Below are positions 5,125 to 5,417 of a stretch of DNA of 5,417 bases, piece after piece (the first letter of the stretch is position 1; every line of letters starts with the position of its first letter). This stretch comes from Chloroflexota bacterium (lineage in GTDB: Bacteria > Chloroflexota > Dehalococcoidia > JABGRK01): contig DAOUZV010000087.1 in NCBI GenBank assembly GCA_030665485.1, forward strand, positions 1-5,417. The letters run 5' to 3'. Made by a program: the position numbers and the translations under genes. Below the pieces are notes generated by a model, which saw nothing but the letters and a program-made list of their open reading frames with translations, was not told where the DNA came from and did not search any database.

Positions 5125-5417
5125 CTATTCTTCGTTGCGTTCCATGTTAAGCAGCAGTTGTTTCATCTGGGGTCCGCTGGAAAATCCGCCCAGCGCGCCA
5201 CTGATCGAAATCACGCGGTGGCAGGGGATGAGTATTGGGCAAGTATTTTCTCGCAGCGCCTGTCCTACAGCTCTGGCGGCGCTGGGATTGCCGATGCGCT
5301 TTGCTATCCACGCGTAGCTTCTGGTCTGGCCGTACGGAATCGTCTGCGCCGCCTGCCAAACCAGTTTTTTAAATGTGGTGGAGTGGCTCAAATCGATCTT
5401 ATCTGGGAAGTCGACTT
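5125..5417 (-). CDS. Methylated-DNA--protein-cysteine S-methyltransferase (Ogt/MGMT type), C-terminal part
   Basis: The visible 96 residues are the DNA-binding, catalytic domain of an O6-alkylguanine-DNA alkyltransferase. Such proteins repair O6-alkylguanine by moving the alkyl group irreversibly to their own cysteine. Present are FKKLVWQAA, IPYGQTRSYAWIA, the helix-turn-helix stretch ARAVGQAL, and the active site IPCHRV with the acceptor cysteine codon at 5221-5223, followed by GALGGF. The cysteine is intact, so this is not an alkyltransferase-like (PWHRV) protein. A TTG at 5389-5391 could be read as a start, but the frame stays open to the window edge with a plausible FPDKIDLSHSTTF lead-in, as in full-length family members. 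The protein therefore continues outside, probably with an N-terminal subdomain. Its last residues (NMERNEE) end at a TAG, 76 bases from the end of dnaE, which faces it. Whether it is a stand-alone Ogt or the tail of an Ada-like fusion cannot be seen. Confidence 0.93.
   Translation of the reverse strand, partial: VDFPDKIDLSHSTTFKKLVWQAAQTIPYGQTRSYAWIAKRIGNPSAARAVGQALRENTCPILIPCHRVISISGALGGFSSGPQMKQLLLNMERNEE

Noticed and set aside
5125..5391. Alkyltransferase gene as a complete 88-residue protein starting at TTG 5389-5391
   Set aside because: The frame continues without a stop to the window edge, the residues before the TTG look like normal family sequence, and no ribosome site precedes it. 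It is better treated as truncated by the window.

Overview
The window is an ordinary-looking bacterial chromosome segment of mid GC content. It holds one complete replication gene (dnaE), two complete smaller genes, and one gene cut off at each edge. No mobile element, CRISPR array, tRNA or rRNA was seen. The best guess for the organism is a Chloroflexota bacterium, perhaps of the Dehalococcoidia. This rests on remembered resemblance of the DnaE active-site region (a GVRGSAAAS-type loop, and MPDIDLDFQDDRR), of the short double zinc-ribbon protein, and of the steroid-reductase-type membrane enzyme. It was not tested by a search. Frequent ATA isoleucine codons and several non-ATG starts (TTG, GTG) fit a genome that is neither very AT-rich nor very GC-rich.

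Layout. Positions 1-306 (+) hold the C-terminal end of a DUF1295/steroid 5-alpha-reductase family membrane protein. After 15 bases comes a TrmH/SpoU-family RNA 2'-O-methyltransferase (322-1071, +), very likely in the same operon, with a TTG start behind a strong Shine-Dalgarno. It converges on a 98-residue double zinc-ribbon protein (1075-1371, -). Only three bases separate the two stop codons, and a hairpin at 1075-1100 covers the junction. The zinc-ribbon gene starts at a GTG directly behind AGGAGGT, with a near-consensus promoter just upstream.

The 236-base divergent spacer 1372-1607 carries promoters for both directions and a short inverted repeat. The dnaE gene (1608-5048, +) follows. 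It encodes a full DNA polymerase III alpha subunit of 1146 residues with PHP, palm, fingers, helix-hairpin-helix, clamp-binding motif, OB fold and C-terminal domain. Its perfect extended -10 lies so close to the ATG that the mRNA should be almost leaderless. A good intrinsic terminator (5077-5106) ends dnaE. On the other strand, at 5125-5417, is the C-terminal 96 residues of an O6-alkylguanine-DNA alkyltransferase with an intact PCHRV active site, running off the window.

Functionally the genes form a loose housekeeping cluster of replication, direct DNA repair and RNA modification, not a dedicated pathway. I found no convincing novel system. The points most worth a second look are the near-leaderless dnaE promoter, the apparently complete PHP metal site (predicting a proofreading-capable alpha subunit), the altered polymerase GS loop, and the hairpin at the three-base convergent junction.
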